A stretch of 31,873 bases of DNA from an uncultured Collinsella sp. (GTDB lineage: Bacteria > Actinomycetota > Coriobacteriia > Coriobacteriales > Coriobacteriaceae), in NCBI GenBank assembly GCA_934654775.1, contig CAKUGR010000018.1, forward strand, positions 1 to 31,873, read 5' to 3'. Shown in pieces: positions 16,653 to 24,183 of this stretch (position 1 is its first letter; each line of letters opens with the position of its first letter). The position numbers and the translations under genes were made by a program. The notes beneath the pieces are model-generated. The model did no database searches. It saw only the letters and a list, made by a program, of their open reading frames with translations, and was not told the origin of the DNA.

Positions 16653-17294
16653 ATGGTCTCGCGGGTTCTCTACCGACCGTTTGATACCGAAGACTTCGAC
16701 GCCATCGCGCTGATTCTGCAGCAGCTTTGGCATAACAATTCGGATAACGATGAGTACAACCGCCTCGAGGCCGCGTGCGACCTTGCCTACTGCCTTTCGT
16801 CCTCGACGTTTTCGCAGGTTGCGGTGATTGACGGCGAGGCGCGCGGCATTGCGCTCGCGCGCGCGGGACAGAGCTCCGGCGCCACCGTCAAGGAACATTG
16901 GATGGATACCGAACGCGCACTGCTGTCGCAAATGCGCGAGTTGGAGCCCGATGCCTGCGCCGAGTATCTCTCGTTTGTGCGCGCAACCATCCGAACCAAC
17001 AACCGCCTGCTCGAGAGCAGCCCGTTGCCGCACGACAACGAGGTCACGCTGCTTGCCGTTGATCGAGATGTCCACGGCCTGGGCGTTGGCTCGGTGTTGC
17101 TCGATGCCGCTGTCTCGCACCTTTCCTCGCGCGGGGCGACAAGGGCGCACCTGTACACCGACTCCAACTGCTCGTGGAAATTCTACGAGCTACACGGCTT
17201 TAAGCGCACCGCCACGCACCGCGCCAACCGCGAGGAACGCCGCCACGCCATGCCGCGCGAAAGCTTCCTCTACGAGCTGGACCTAACCGCGTAA
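16653..17294 (+). CDS. GNAT-family N-acetyltransferase
   Basis: 213 residues. The acetyl-CoA-binding region is VTLLAVDRDVHGLGVGSVLL, with the HGLGVG loop in place of the usual R/QxxGxG. It is followed by SSRGATRAHLYTDSNCSWKF and YELHGFKRT, the typical C-terminal strands of the fold. It transfers an acetyl group from acetyl-CoA to an amine; the substrate (small molecule, peptide or protein) cannot be predicted. The start at 16653 has only a weak GAGG site. It is divergent from purH and stands alone. Confidence 0.88.
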   Translation: MVSRVLYRPFDTEDFDAIALILQQLWHNNSDNDEYNRLEAACDLAYCLSSSTFSQVAVIDGEARGIALARAGQSSGATVKEHWMDTERALLSQMRELEPDACAEYLSFVRATIRTNNRLLESSPLPHDNEVTLLAVDRDVHGLGVGSVLLDAAVSHLSSRGATRAHLYTDSNCSWKFYELHGFKRTATHRANREERRHAMPRESFLYELDLTA

Positions 17295-17297
17295 GCC

Positions 17298-17351
17298 TGG
17301 CAGTTGGGGACGTTCCTTTTATGCCGGCAGTTGGGGACACTCCTCGGCAGC
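17298..17351 (+). repeat. GGGACGTTCCTT / TGCCGGCA repeat, copy 1
   Basis: The unit reads CAGTTGGGGACGTTCCTT, then TATGCCGGCAGTTGGGGAC and ACTCCT: two GGGGAC half-units around the palindrome TGCCGGCA. A further GTTGGGGACAG follows at about 17360-17371. Copies lie at 19840-19894 (same orientation) and 31779-31802 (inverted). The wording resembles sequences linked with REP-associated tyrosine transposases in other Gram-positive genomes; that link is from memory, not shown here. Confidence 0.8.
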
Positions 17352-17440
17352 GGCAAAAGGACTAGTCGTTGGGGACAGTTGATCAAAAACGGCCGATGAA
17401 GCCCTTTTTGAGGTCGCTATATAGGGGTTCGCAAATGGCT

Positions 17441-17670
17441 GTGGGCAAAAAACATCAAATATGAGTACTGTTACCTTTTTAGTAGCAGCGCAATTCGGCT
17501 TTTTCGGGTCTCCGTGGTGTCTCGGCGCGTCGGACGAACTAACGTATCTCCCCAAATGTACAATAAAACAAGCTCCTAACGAGAGCTATTCTCATTAGGA
17601 GCTCATTATTTTGCCTAAATATATGTGACTATAACGGCAACAGTACTCATATTTGGCATTTTTTGCCCAC
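17441..17670. mobile_element. 230-base MITE-like element with ~35-base terminal inverted repeats
   Basis: The left end (17441-17475) begins GTGGGCAAAAAACATC and continues AAATATGAGTACTGTTACC. The right end (17636-17670), read in reverse complement, begins GTGGGCAAAAAATGCC and continues AAATATGAGTACTGTTGCC. About 31 of 35 positions match. The interior has no gene but carries a 14-base-stem hairpin (17571-17584 / 17590-17603, AGCTCCTAACGAGA with TCTCATTAGGAGCT). No target-site duplication is obvious. It lies in the 488-base gap between the GNAT and DUF2207 genes; the rest of the gap holds the repeat at 17298 and nothing else I can support. Confidence 0.65.
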
Positions 17671-17782
17671 CCACCTTGCGCGGAGGTCCGCAGCGGAAAG
17701 CTTGGCCCGTTTCGATGCACAAAAATGGGATGGATCTTCCCTGGCAACCGCCCAGAAAGGTCCACCCCAAAGCAAGCGCACG

Positions 17783-19726
17783 CTAGAACGTTCCGCCGCC
17801 GCCTCCGCCGACGCCGCCGCCTCCGCCGCCCGAGAAGCCACCGCCTCCGCCGCCACCCGAGCTGTCCGAGCTCGACGCGAGCTCACGGATGCTCTCGTGA
17901 TACACGCCATCGAATGAATCCATCGGCGACTCGTTGCCGTAATGATGGTAGTACCACCAGTAGCAGGGGTAATTGTCGTAGAAACCGTCGGCCTCGCGCA
18001 CCTCGGGAGGAACAGCCTCGGCAAGCTGACGCAGGACTTCCTTCGAAACGCCCAACGCCGCACCCATCACCAGAAGTTTATTCCACAGGACCAGATCGCC
18101 GGGGACGGCTTCCTTGAGGCGCGTGAAGTCCTCGAGCCAATGCTTAAGCGCCTTGCAGCGAGCCGCCACCTCGGCGCCCTCCGGCGTAAAGCGGCGGAAC
18201 GTAAGGCCCACGCCAATACCCACCAGCACAATCGGCACCGAGATAACCGCGGCGATAATGTTTGCCTGTGCGCCGTCGGTAAAGAAGATGGATCCCACGG
18301 GAACAAAGGCGATCAGAATACCAAGAACCAGGCAAAACACCATTGCGACAATGCCGTCCGAGGCAACGTACTCGCTATCGGCCAGCTTGCCCTTAACGGT
18401 GTTCTGATAGTCCTCGAGCTTGTCGCCCACGGGTGTAGCGTGCTGCTTGACGTAGTGCTGCAGCTCGTCAAACGTGCGCGAGCGATCACCGTTCTCGTCG
18501 GGCTTAGCACCGGCAAAGAAAACCTTGAGTACCATGTGGTCAATGCCCTTGGCCGACTTCCAGCCCGCATCACTCACCGTCACGCGATACGTCTGTTCTT
18601 CTTTTTCGCGCCCCAACAGACCCTTCTTGGCCTTGGTCACGGTCGCCTGTTCCAGCTTGATCACACGGTCGTCAGTGAGCTTCATGAGCGTGGCGATATA
18701 TGCCTGATCGGGCACCTCGTTCCAGCTCATGAGGGCCGAAAGCACGGCGGGATGGTCGGCCGAAGGCACATCGCGGAAATATTCGTCCTGGAAAAGCGGC
18801 TTGGGCTTGCGGCGGCGCAGCTTGAGCACAACGATTGTGCCGGTAAAGGCCACCGCCGCGACAACACTTAGCACGGCAAGTGCATTGGCAATCATGCGAG
18901 CGTGAGCGCGGCGGGCGTTAGCTTCGTCGGCCCACGCCTTCTCCTCGCTCAGGATTGTCGGCATGCGCTCCTCGCTCGAGGCGGCAAGCTGCGGTACCCA
19001 ATCGCTGGGGAAGGCGATGCGCGCCTCGGCGAATTCGCCCTCATGCACGCAGGGAATGGTATAGGTGACCATGGGCTCGTCCACATCGAGCGACACGTCG
19101 CCCGTCAGCGAGCCGTGGCCCCATGCACGGAAGTTATCGCCCTTGACGGCCGCCGTCCCGGCGGCAGCATTTGCGAAGCACACTTCCATCTCGACATCGT
19201 CGGAATCCGCGGACCAGCCGTCGCCCACAAACTTCCAGTAGAGCTCGGCGGTATCGGCCCAATTCATAACCGCACCGGTCATGGTGTAGCTCACATAATA
19301 GATCGCGCTGTCGCCGCTCTCGTGGGGGCTGAAAACCTTGATCTTTACGCCGCCGTCGGACTGCTCAACCGTATAGACGCCGCTGTCGCCTTTGTTTGCG
19401 CTGTCGACCTTGTTAAACGCGGTGTCGTCTTCCTCGACGCTCAACACATTGACGCCCGCCGCGCCGCCCTGCTGGTTGGTGCCCGCATTGATCTCCCAAA
19501 ACACGCCGTTGATGTCGTCGTCGAAATCGAACTGGCGTCCCTCGACAACGGTCAGCGATCCATCGGCCTCGACCGTGGCACCGATGTAGGTTTGGGTCAT
19601 GGAGTAGCCGTCGGCGTGGGCGGCGACAGGCAGCAGCAGCAACGCAAACGCGACAAACGCGCAGACGGAAACGAATCGCGCAAACAAGCGGCGCTGCCGG
19701 CAGGCATTGGCAACGGGGGCGTTCAT
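17783..19726 (-). CDS. DUF2207 family membrane protein with Gly-rich tail
   Basis: 647 residues. A signal peptide (about 1-38, ending PVAAHA) leads to an extracytoplasmic beta-rich DUF2207 domain (YIGATVEADGSLTVVEGR, then INGVFWEI). A membrane segment at about residues 275-300 (ALAVLSVVAAVAFTGTIVVL) is followed by a basic cytoplasmic stretch, two more membrane segments (GIVAMVFCLVLGILIAFVPV and IIAAVISVPIVLVGIGVGL), and a final Ser/Gly tail of alternating GGGGGG and F. The plan matches YciQ-type DUF2207 proteins, whose function is not established. Start chosen at 19726 with AAAGGAT upstream; the longer frame would read through the repeat at 19840. Confidence 0.88.
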   Translation of the reverse strand: MNAPVANACRQRRLFARFVSVCAFVAFALLLLPVAAHADGYSMTQTYIGATVEADGSLTVVEGRQFDFDDDINGVFWEINAGTNQQGGAAGVNVLSVEEDDTAFNKVDSANKGDSGVYTVEQSDGGVKIKVFSPHESGDSAIYYVSYTMTGAVMNWADTAELYWKFVGDGWSADSDDVEMEVCFANAAAGTAAVKGDNFRAWGHGSLTGDVSLDVDEPMVTYTIPCVHEGEFAEARIAFPSDWVPQLAASSEERMPTILSEEKAWADEANARRAHARMIANALAVLSVVAAVAFTGTIVVLKLRRRKPKPLFQDEYFRDVPSADHPAVLSALMSWNEVPDQAYIATLMKLTDDRVIKLEQATVTKAKKGLLGREKEEQTYRVTVSDAGWKSAKGIDHMVLKVFFAGAKPDENGDRSRTFDELQHYVKQHATPVGDKLEDYQNTVKGKLADSEYVASDGIVAMVFCLVLGILIAFVPVGSIFFTDGAQANIIAAVISVPIVLVGIGVGLTFRRFTPEGAEVAARCKALKHWLEDFTRLKEAVPGDLVLWNKLLVMGAALGVSKEVLRQLAEAVPPEVREADGFYDNYPCYWWYYHHYGNESPMDSFDGVYHESIRELASSSDSSGGGGGGGFSGGGGGGVGGGGGGTF

Positions 19727-19816
19727 AGGCACATCCTTTGTCTGTAAAACCAACATCGCCATTGTCCCACGTTTGCGGGCACACATGACGAATAACTGGG
19801 CCAACGGAACGTCAAA

Positions 19817-19832
19817 TGGGACAAAAGTCCCA
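19817..19832. repeat. Small hairpin TGGGAC-AAAA-GTCCCA
   Basis: Perfect 6-base arms with an AAAA loop, eight bases before the GGGACGTTCCTT repeat and upstream of the DUF2207 gene. It may be part of the same repeat family. Confidence 0.5.
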
Positions 19833-19839
19833 CCCGAGT

Positions 19840-19894
19840 CTGGCACTTAGGGACGTTCCTTATCTGCCGGCAATTTGGGACACTCTTTGGCACG
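19840..19894 (+). repeat. GGGACGTTCCTT / TGCCGGCA repeat, copy 2
   Basis: The unit reads CTGGCACTTAGGGACGTTCC, then TTATCTGCCGGCAATTTGGG and ACACTCTTTGGCAC, ending with the same GGCAC wording that opens it. It is in the same orientation as copy 1 and the two bracket the DUF2207 gene, about 2.5 kb apart. Confidence 0.8.
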
Positions 19895-20100
19895 GCCTAC
19901 ATCAACGATAGACACCACTTCACAGCTCCGTCACAGGTGTAGCGGCTTTGTGTGGGCGCGGCATACGCTGTTTGAGCCTGCGGTCGAAGGGCATAAAGCA
20001 GTTGAGCGAAAACGGTTTGCCCCTTTGCCGTTCGCTCGAGGATCATGTCCCCCTTTTCCGCAGAAACCCCGGCAGTTGCGAAGAGCTGCCGGGGTTTCTG
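19895..20100 (+). other. Gene-free structured stretch ending in a strong hairpin, upstream of gluQ
   Basis: Between the DUF2207 start (19726) and gluQ (20236) I see no credible protein. The stretch holds a hairpin pairing GAGCGAAAACGG with CCGTTCGCTC (about 20007-20035) and a perfect 15-base hairpin CAGAAACCCCGGCAG (20061-20075) / CTGCCGGGGTTTCTG (20086-20100). Since gluQ appears to start its own leaderless transcript further on, the strong hairpin terminates nothing I can name. It could end a small RNA or simply be another palindrome. Confidence 0.4.
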
Positions 20101-20222
20101 TCGTGTATAAGGCCGAGTCGGCGTGCGGCGATCGAGACGTTGAGCTGCAGGCCCACCGTGCGCAATGCGCAGCGCCGCCAACTTGCGAGCCACGGCAACG
20201 CCTTCCCTACCGTGCCCCGCGC

Positions 20223-20236
20223 TATACTCGTCCGCA
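20223..20236 (+). promoter_or_regulatory. Leaderless-type promoter of gluQ
   Basis: A TATACT -10 box (20223-20228) lies seven bases before the ATG at 20236, and no purine-rich ribosome site is visible, so the transcript probably begins at or next to the start codon. No clear -35 is seen. Confidence 0.5.
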
Positions 20237-21246
20237 TGGATATCAAAGCACGCAACATACCAACGCCCGCCGCGGATGCGCCAACGACGCAGCCCGCCTC
20301 CGTTCCCGCACCTGTCGTGGGTCGCTTTGCCCCGTCGCCCTCGGGCCGCATGCACCTGGGCAACGTGTTCAGCTGCCTGTGCGCGTGGCTATCGGCCCGC
20401 AGCCAGGGCGGCAGCATCGTGTTGCGCGTCGAGGACCTGGACGATCGCTGTAAGCGCCCGGAACTTGCCGCTCAACTGATTGACGACCTGGCCTGGCTGG
20501 GGCTCGAGTGGGACGAAGGCCCCTACTACCAGCACGATCGCCTCGACCTGTACGAGAACGCCCTGCATCGGTTGCAAGACGCCGGTCTCACCTATCCCTG
20601 CTTTTGCACGCGTGCCGAGCTCCACGCCGCGAGCGCGCCGCATGCCAGCGACGGCACGCCCATCTACCGCGGCGCCTGCCGAAACCTTTCTGCCAAAGTA
20701 ATCGCCCGCCGCAGCGCTCTGCGCGCCCCAGCCACGCGTCTGCGCGTGCCCACCGTCGATGACCTCGCAGACGACGTGATCGAATTCGTGGACCGCACGT
20801 ACGGCGCCCAATGCGAGGCACTCGCTACCGAGTGCGGCGACTTTTTGGTGCGCCGCAGCGACGGCGTGTTTGCCTATCAGCTAGCCGTGGTGGTCGACGA
20901 CGCCGCCATGGGCGTCACCGAGGTCGTGCGCGGATGCGACCTGCTGGGGTCCACGCCGCGCCAAATCTACCTGCAGCATCTGCTGGGTCTTCCCACGCCG
21001 CACTACGCACATATTCCGCTGCTCATGTCGCCGGATGGCCGTCGCCTTTCCAAGCGCGACCGCGATCTGGACCTGGGCGAACTACGCGCCCGCTTTGGCA
21101 CGCCCGAGGCACTGCTGGGATGGCTCGCCGGGCAAACGGGCATCGCACCGGACACCACACCGCGCTCTGCCGAACAGCTGGCCGAGCACTTTAGCTGGGA
21201 CGTCATCCGAGCGCATCGGGAGAACATCACTGTAACGGCCGAGTAG
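20236..21246 (+). CDS. gluQ: Glutamyl-Q tRNA(Asp) synthetase
   Basis: 336 residues, a class I glutamyl-tRNA-synthetase-like catalytic core without the anticodon-binding domain, as expected for GluQ-RS. The HIGH-type motif is in GRFAPSPSGRMHLGN and the KMSKS-type motif in GRRLSKRDRDLDLGELR. A zinc site is indicated by CFCTRAEL with a later YRGACRN (Cys-x-Cys, Tyr, Cys). The enzyme attaches glutamate to the queuosine base of tRNA(Asp) rather than to the tRNA end. I chose the ATG at 20236 because FAPSPSG follows shortly after; the frame is open upstream but crosses a strong hairpin. A Pro/Ala-rich lead of ~25 residues precedes the fold. Confidence 0.92.
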   Translation: MDIKARNIPTPAADAPTTQPASVPAPVVGRFAPSPSGRMHLGNVFSCLCAWLSARSQGGSIVLRVEDLDDRCKRPELAAQLIDDLAWLGLEWDEGPYYQHDRLDLYENALHRLQDAGLTYPCFCTRAELHAASAPHASDGTPIYRGACRNLSAKVIARRSALRAPATRLRVPTVDDLADDVIEFVDRTYGAQCEALATECGDFLVRRSDGVFAYQLAVVVDDAAMGVTEVVRGCDLLGSTPRQIYLQHLLGLPTPHYAHIPLLMSPDGRRLSKRDRDLDLGELRARFGTPEALLGWLAGQTGIAPDTTPRSAEQLAEHFSWDVIRAHRENITVTAE

Positions 21247-21261
21247 CCAGCCATCCCGCCT

Positions 21262-21987
21262 CTACGCAACATCCCAGGGCCGGAGTTCGTCGCCCAAGCG
21301 GACGATGCAGTCGTAGAGCACGGTATGGCGCTCAGCCGGGTTGGCGTCGCGATGGAAATGCCCGTAGTACCAGCGCTTGTAGTCCAGGCGATCCTCCAGC
21401 TCGTCAAAAAACGCCGTAAGCCGATCGACGGCGGGGTAGTTCCAGCCGGACGCCGGATAAAGCGTGGGCGAGAGCATGCGTGTGGAGCAGGTATGGGTGA
21501 TGACGTAGTCGACCTTCCAACCCACGCTGTCGAGCTTTGCCCGCGCCTCCTCAAAGTTGCGCTCGTCCGGCAGCTCCTGTGGCCACCAGCTGGAATACGG
21601 TATGCGGTATTCCCTGTCCACGCTCGTGGCGCCGCCCATGGTAAAGATTGTCGAGCCGTCGAGCTCAAAGACCTCGCCGCGCGTCAGGCGCCGAATGAGC
21701 GAGGTGTCCGACAGGCGCTGCGTCAGCCCGCCATGCCACATCTCCATGGGGCGCTCTGCCCAATGGTCGTAGCGTTCGTGGTTGCCGTCGACGAACAGCA
21801 CGGTATAGGGGTGCGACTCCAGCCAAGCGATGTCGGCACACTCCTCGGCAGAGAAATCCCACGGAAAGCCAAAGTCGCCGGCGATAATCAGATAGTCGTC
21901 GCTCGTCAGGCTATCCCCAAGATCCCAATCGCGCAGCTTTTGCATGTCGAGCCCACCGTGGACGTCGCCTGTTACGTAGACTGTCAT
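21262..21987 (-). CDS. Calcineurin-like metallophosphoesterase 1 (third gene of operon)
   Basis: 241 residues. Metal-site motifs are complete: GDVHG (about 7-11), GDFGF, DGNHE, then THT and GHFHRD. This is a two-metal phosphoesterase fold; substrates may be nucleotides, phosphoproteins or other phosphoesters and cannot be read from sequence. Its start codon overlaps the stop of the preceding gene (ATGA, 21984-21987), so the two are translationally coupled. It shares with the first gene of the operon the blocks AGDFGF, VDGNHE, RGEVF, MGGA, WWP and VGWKVDYV, so the two are paralogues. Confidence 0.88.
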   Translation of the reverse strand: MTVYVTGDVHGGLDMQKLRDWDLGDSLTSDDYLIIAGDFGFPWDFSAEECADIAWLESHPYTVLFVDGNHERYDHWAERPMEMWHGGLTQRLSDTSLIRRLTRGEVFELDGSTIFTMGGATSVDREYRIPYSSWWPQELPDERNFEEARAKLDSVGWKVDYVITHTCSTRMLSPTLYPASGWNYPAVDRLTAFFDELEDRLDYKRWYYGHFHRDANPAERHTVLYDCIVRLGDELRPWDVA

Positions 21988-22622
21988 CGGACCGTCACTT
22001 CCCTCTTGTAGGACTCGAGCTCGCGCTCAATCTGCTCGCTACCCGTGGCGTTGACCCACCAGGGCCATTTCACCCGGCCGCACGGCTCGTCGACTTCGGC
22101 GAACCATTCCTTCAGCTCGTCCAAGCTCACCGGCGCATAGTCATTGGCGTCAACGCCCACGTCATAGCGCAGCAGCCCCTGCTTGCGGTTGAACTCGTTG
22201 TACGCGTCGCCGCTGCTGTGGATGTGCCCGTGGAGGTGCCACGATCCATGGTTCATGCCCTGCCAGTCCGCCATCGGGTAGTGGCTGAGCACGATCTTCT
22301 GCCCGTCGATCTTGAGCACGCAGATCGGCGGCTCCACGGTGAACGCGCCGGCCACCGCCGGCTGGGTCCAGTCCTTGTCGTGGTTTCCCGGGACGAGGTG
22401 GATGCGCCTGCAGGCGATCTGCTTGCGCAGTCTGTACGCATCCTGGGCGGTCATCTTAAAGCTGAAGTCGCCCAGGATGTAGAACTCATCGTCCGCAGCG
22501 ACCTTGCCGTTGATGCTATCGACGATGGCGTCGTTCATCTGCCAAATCGTATCCCACGGGCGGTCGGTGAACTTCAGCACGTTCTCATGCCCAAAGTGAG
22601 TATCGCTGGTGAACCAGATCAT
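21984..22622 (-). CDS. Metallophosphoesterase 2 (second gene of operon)
   Basis: 212 residues starting MIWFTSDTHFGHENVLKF, the signature of the small calcineurin-like group annotated as YfcE- or phage-type phosphoesterases. The motifs DTHFGH, GDFS, PGNHD, LSHYP and HGHIH give a full metal site. It differs in family from its two neighbours. AGGAGGT precedes the ATG. It lies 9 bases after the first metallophosphoesterase gene and overlaps the third by four bases. Confidence 0.9.
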   Translation of the reverse strand: MIWFTSDTHFGHENVLKFTDRPWDTIWQMNDAIVDSINGKVAADDEFYILGDFSFKMTAQDAYRLRKQIACRRIHLVPGNHDKDWTQPAVAGAFTVEPPICVLKIDGQKIVLSHYPMADWQGMNHGSWHLHGHIHSSGDAYNEFNRKQGLLRYDVGVDANDYAPVSLDELKEWFAEVDEPCGRVKWPWWVNATGSEQIERELESYKREVTVR

Positions 22623-22631
22623 GGGGACCTC

Positions 22632-23387
22632 CTAACGTTCTTGCTTAGAATAGCTGCTCGTCGTCTCGCCCCGCTCGTCGGTGCGCCGCGCCTCAATCGG
22701 CACGATATCTTGGTAGATAAGGCGATGCTTGCCATCGCGCCATTCATCGTCGTGGTAATGGCCAAAGAACCAAGTACAGTAGTCGAGCCGCCCGTCGAGC
22801 TCGCCCAAAAAGTTCTGCAGCGAATCATCGTAGAACTCGCGGTTGCACTCCATGCACAGCTCGTCAGCCAGATCGACCGGGGCCTCGTGAGTCACCACGT
22901 AGTCGACCTTCCAGCCCACGCGGTCGAGCGAGGAGCGGCAATGTTCCATCTCGCTCTCGCTCGGCATTTCCTCGGGCCACCAGGTCTTTTCCTCCTGGCG
23001 CCACTGTTTGTCGTGGCTTGCAGCGCCGCCCATGGCAAGGACCGTGGTCCCCGCAATGTCGAATACCTCGCCGCGCATCAGATGGAGCACGTGCGGACGC
23101 GCCTCGTGGACGAGACCGCCGTTCCATTCCCGCGCCGGCAGCTCCGCCAACAGATGGTGATTCTCGTGGTTGCCATCGACAAAACACGTGGTCCAGGACT
23201 TAGACTCAAACCAGTCGAGCCAGTATTTGTCGGTGTTCAAGCCACTCCATATAAAGCCAAAGTCACCGGCCACGATCACCACGTCGTCGCGCGTCAGCAT
23301 TCGGCCCAGCGGCCAGCTGCGCGATGAGAAGCGGCTCGCCCCGTATTCGGCAATACCGTGAACGCCTCCGGTAACAAAAATGGACAT
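22632..23387 (-). CDS. Metallophosphoesterase 3 with altered first metal motif (first gene of operon)
   Basis: 251 residues starting MSIFVTGGVHGIAEYG. The first metal motif, GDVHG in the paralogue at 21262-21987, reads GGVHG here, so the Asp that bridges a metal is missing; a single A-to-G change would do this. The other motifs are intact: AGDFGF, DGNHEN, THEA and GHYHDD. The enzyme may bind one metal, have a shifted activity, or be inactive. GGAGGTGAT precedes the ATG. The C-terminus (ERGETTSSYSKQER) is hydrophilic and unlike the paralogue. Confidence 0.87.
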   Translation of the reverse strand: MSIFVTGGVHGIAEYGASRFSSRSWPLGRMLTRDDVVIVAGDFGFIWSGLNTDKYWLDWFESKSWTTCFVDGNHENHHLLAELPAREWNGGLVHEARPHVLHLMRGEVFDIAGTTVLAMGGAASHDKQWRQEEKTWWPEEMPSESEMEHCRSSLDRVGWKVDYVVTHEAPVDLADELCMECNREFYDDSLQNFLGELDGRLDYCTWFFGHYHDDEWRDGKHRLIYQDIVPIEARRTDERGETTSSYSKQER

Positions 23388-23472
23388 CGCATATCACCTC
23401 CGCGCCGTTCAACCCCGGACAAATCAATAGCAGAAATCGTGGGCCGAACCCGGCAGTCGCATCCCTTAGGGC

Positions 23473-23712
23473 TTACCCCTCGTTTTTCCATCCAAACGGG
23501 TCAAGCACCCAAAAGATCAGATCGAGCACGCCACCGGTCACCATGGCGGCGGCGAGGGCGAAGCAGACATGCAGATAGCTCGCGCTTCGAAGCGCGTCGA
23601 GCGGCCCAAAAGCGGCGATCAGTCCAACCGCCGCGCCGGCAATGCACAGCGCGAGGCACGGCCCCGCGTCCTTTACGCCCTTCTTTACGAGATGCTTTGC
23701 GTTGTCACTCAT
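23473..23712 (-). CDS. Small two-segment membrane protein
   Basis: 79 residues starting MSDNAKHLVKKGVKDAGPCL. Two hydrophobic segments (about 17-36, CLALCIAGAAVGLIAAFGPL, and 45-68, VCFALAAAMVTGGVLDLIFW) separated by a short loop suggest a membrane hairpin with a basic N-terminus inside. AAGGAG lies upstream. The metallophosphoesterase operon begins 85 bases downstream on the same strand, so the gene may lead that transcript. No family recognised. Confidence 0.65.
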   Translation of the reverse strand: MSDNAKHLVKKGVKDAGPCLALCIAGAAVGLIAAFGPLDALRSASYLHVCFALAAAMVTGGVLDLIFWVLDPFGWKNEG

Positions 23713-23808
23713 CGATATCGAGCTCCTTAGAGGGTCGTTGCTTACGTTCATACCGCCTCGGCAGAGCAGGACGGCAGGATAAGTCTCCCACGCCGTGCGG
23801 ACACGTTT

Positions 23809-23854
23809 TAGTTACCCTACAATTAGCTGTGTTTGCTAAAATGTAGGGTAACTA
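23809..23854 (+). promoter_or_regulatory. Palindromic operator over an extended -10 promoter
   Basis: A perfect 13-base inverted repeat, TAGTTACCCTACA (23809-23821) and TGTAGGGTAACTA (23842-23854), contains an inner pair TTAGC/GCTAA. An extended -10 box TGCTAAAAT (23834-23842) lies inside it, 30 bases before the GTG start at 23872. A protein bound here would block transcription, as expected for an autoregulated toxin-antitoxin operon. Confidence 0.6.
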
Positions 23855-23871
23855 TTCGGAAGGGAGGCATT

Positions 23872-24183
23872 GTGTCCGTCTTAGAAGATGTCCTAGAAGA
23901 GGAGTACGCACGCTCGAGTCGCCTCTTGGACCTTATGGAACAGGAAATCGGCCTCCTTCCAAAGGGCAGCATCCGCATGCGAAACATAAAGGGCCACGAA
24001 TACTGCTATCTCAACTATCGAGTCGGGGACAAAGTCAAAACCGACTATGTCCCTGCTGCAGACGTTGATGAACTGCGAGCAAAAATCGAACGCCGGAAAG
24101 CTCTCGCGGCCGCCATTAGAGAGCAGAAGCAATCTCAAAAGCAGATCATACGCGCGCTGGGGAGGGTGCCGAATGTTGACTGA
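23872..24183 (+). CDS. DUF6788-like small protein, probable partner of the nucleotidyltransferase
   Basis: 103 residues. A helical N-terminus (VLEDVLEEEYARSSRLLDL) is followed by LPKGSIRMRNIKGHEYCYL and NYRVGDKVKTDYV, the compact beta-hairpin pattern of DUF6788 proteins, and by a charged C-terminal helix (ELRAKIERRKALAAAIREQK). I chose the GTG at 23872, with AAGGGAGG ending five bases before it; an upstream in-frame ATG lies inside the operator. The next gene starts 11 bases before this one ends, so the two are translationally coupled. The role is not established; by position it may be an antitoxin or accessory factor. Confidence 0.7.
   Translation: MSVLEDVLEEEYARSSRLLDLMEQEIGLLPKGSIRMRNIKGHEYCYLNYRVGDKVKTDYVPAADVDELRAKIERRKALAAAIREQKQSQKQIIRALGRVPNVD

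Noticed and set aside
17441..17670. Remnant insertion sequence with a transposase
   Set aside because: No frame in the interval resembles a transposase; the size and ends fit a non-autonomous element instead.
18902..19747. Plus-strand open frame within the DUF2207 gene
   Set aside because: It is the antisense of a gene with signal peptide, membrane segments and typical Gly-rich tail.
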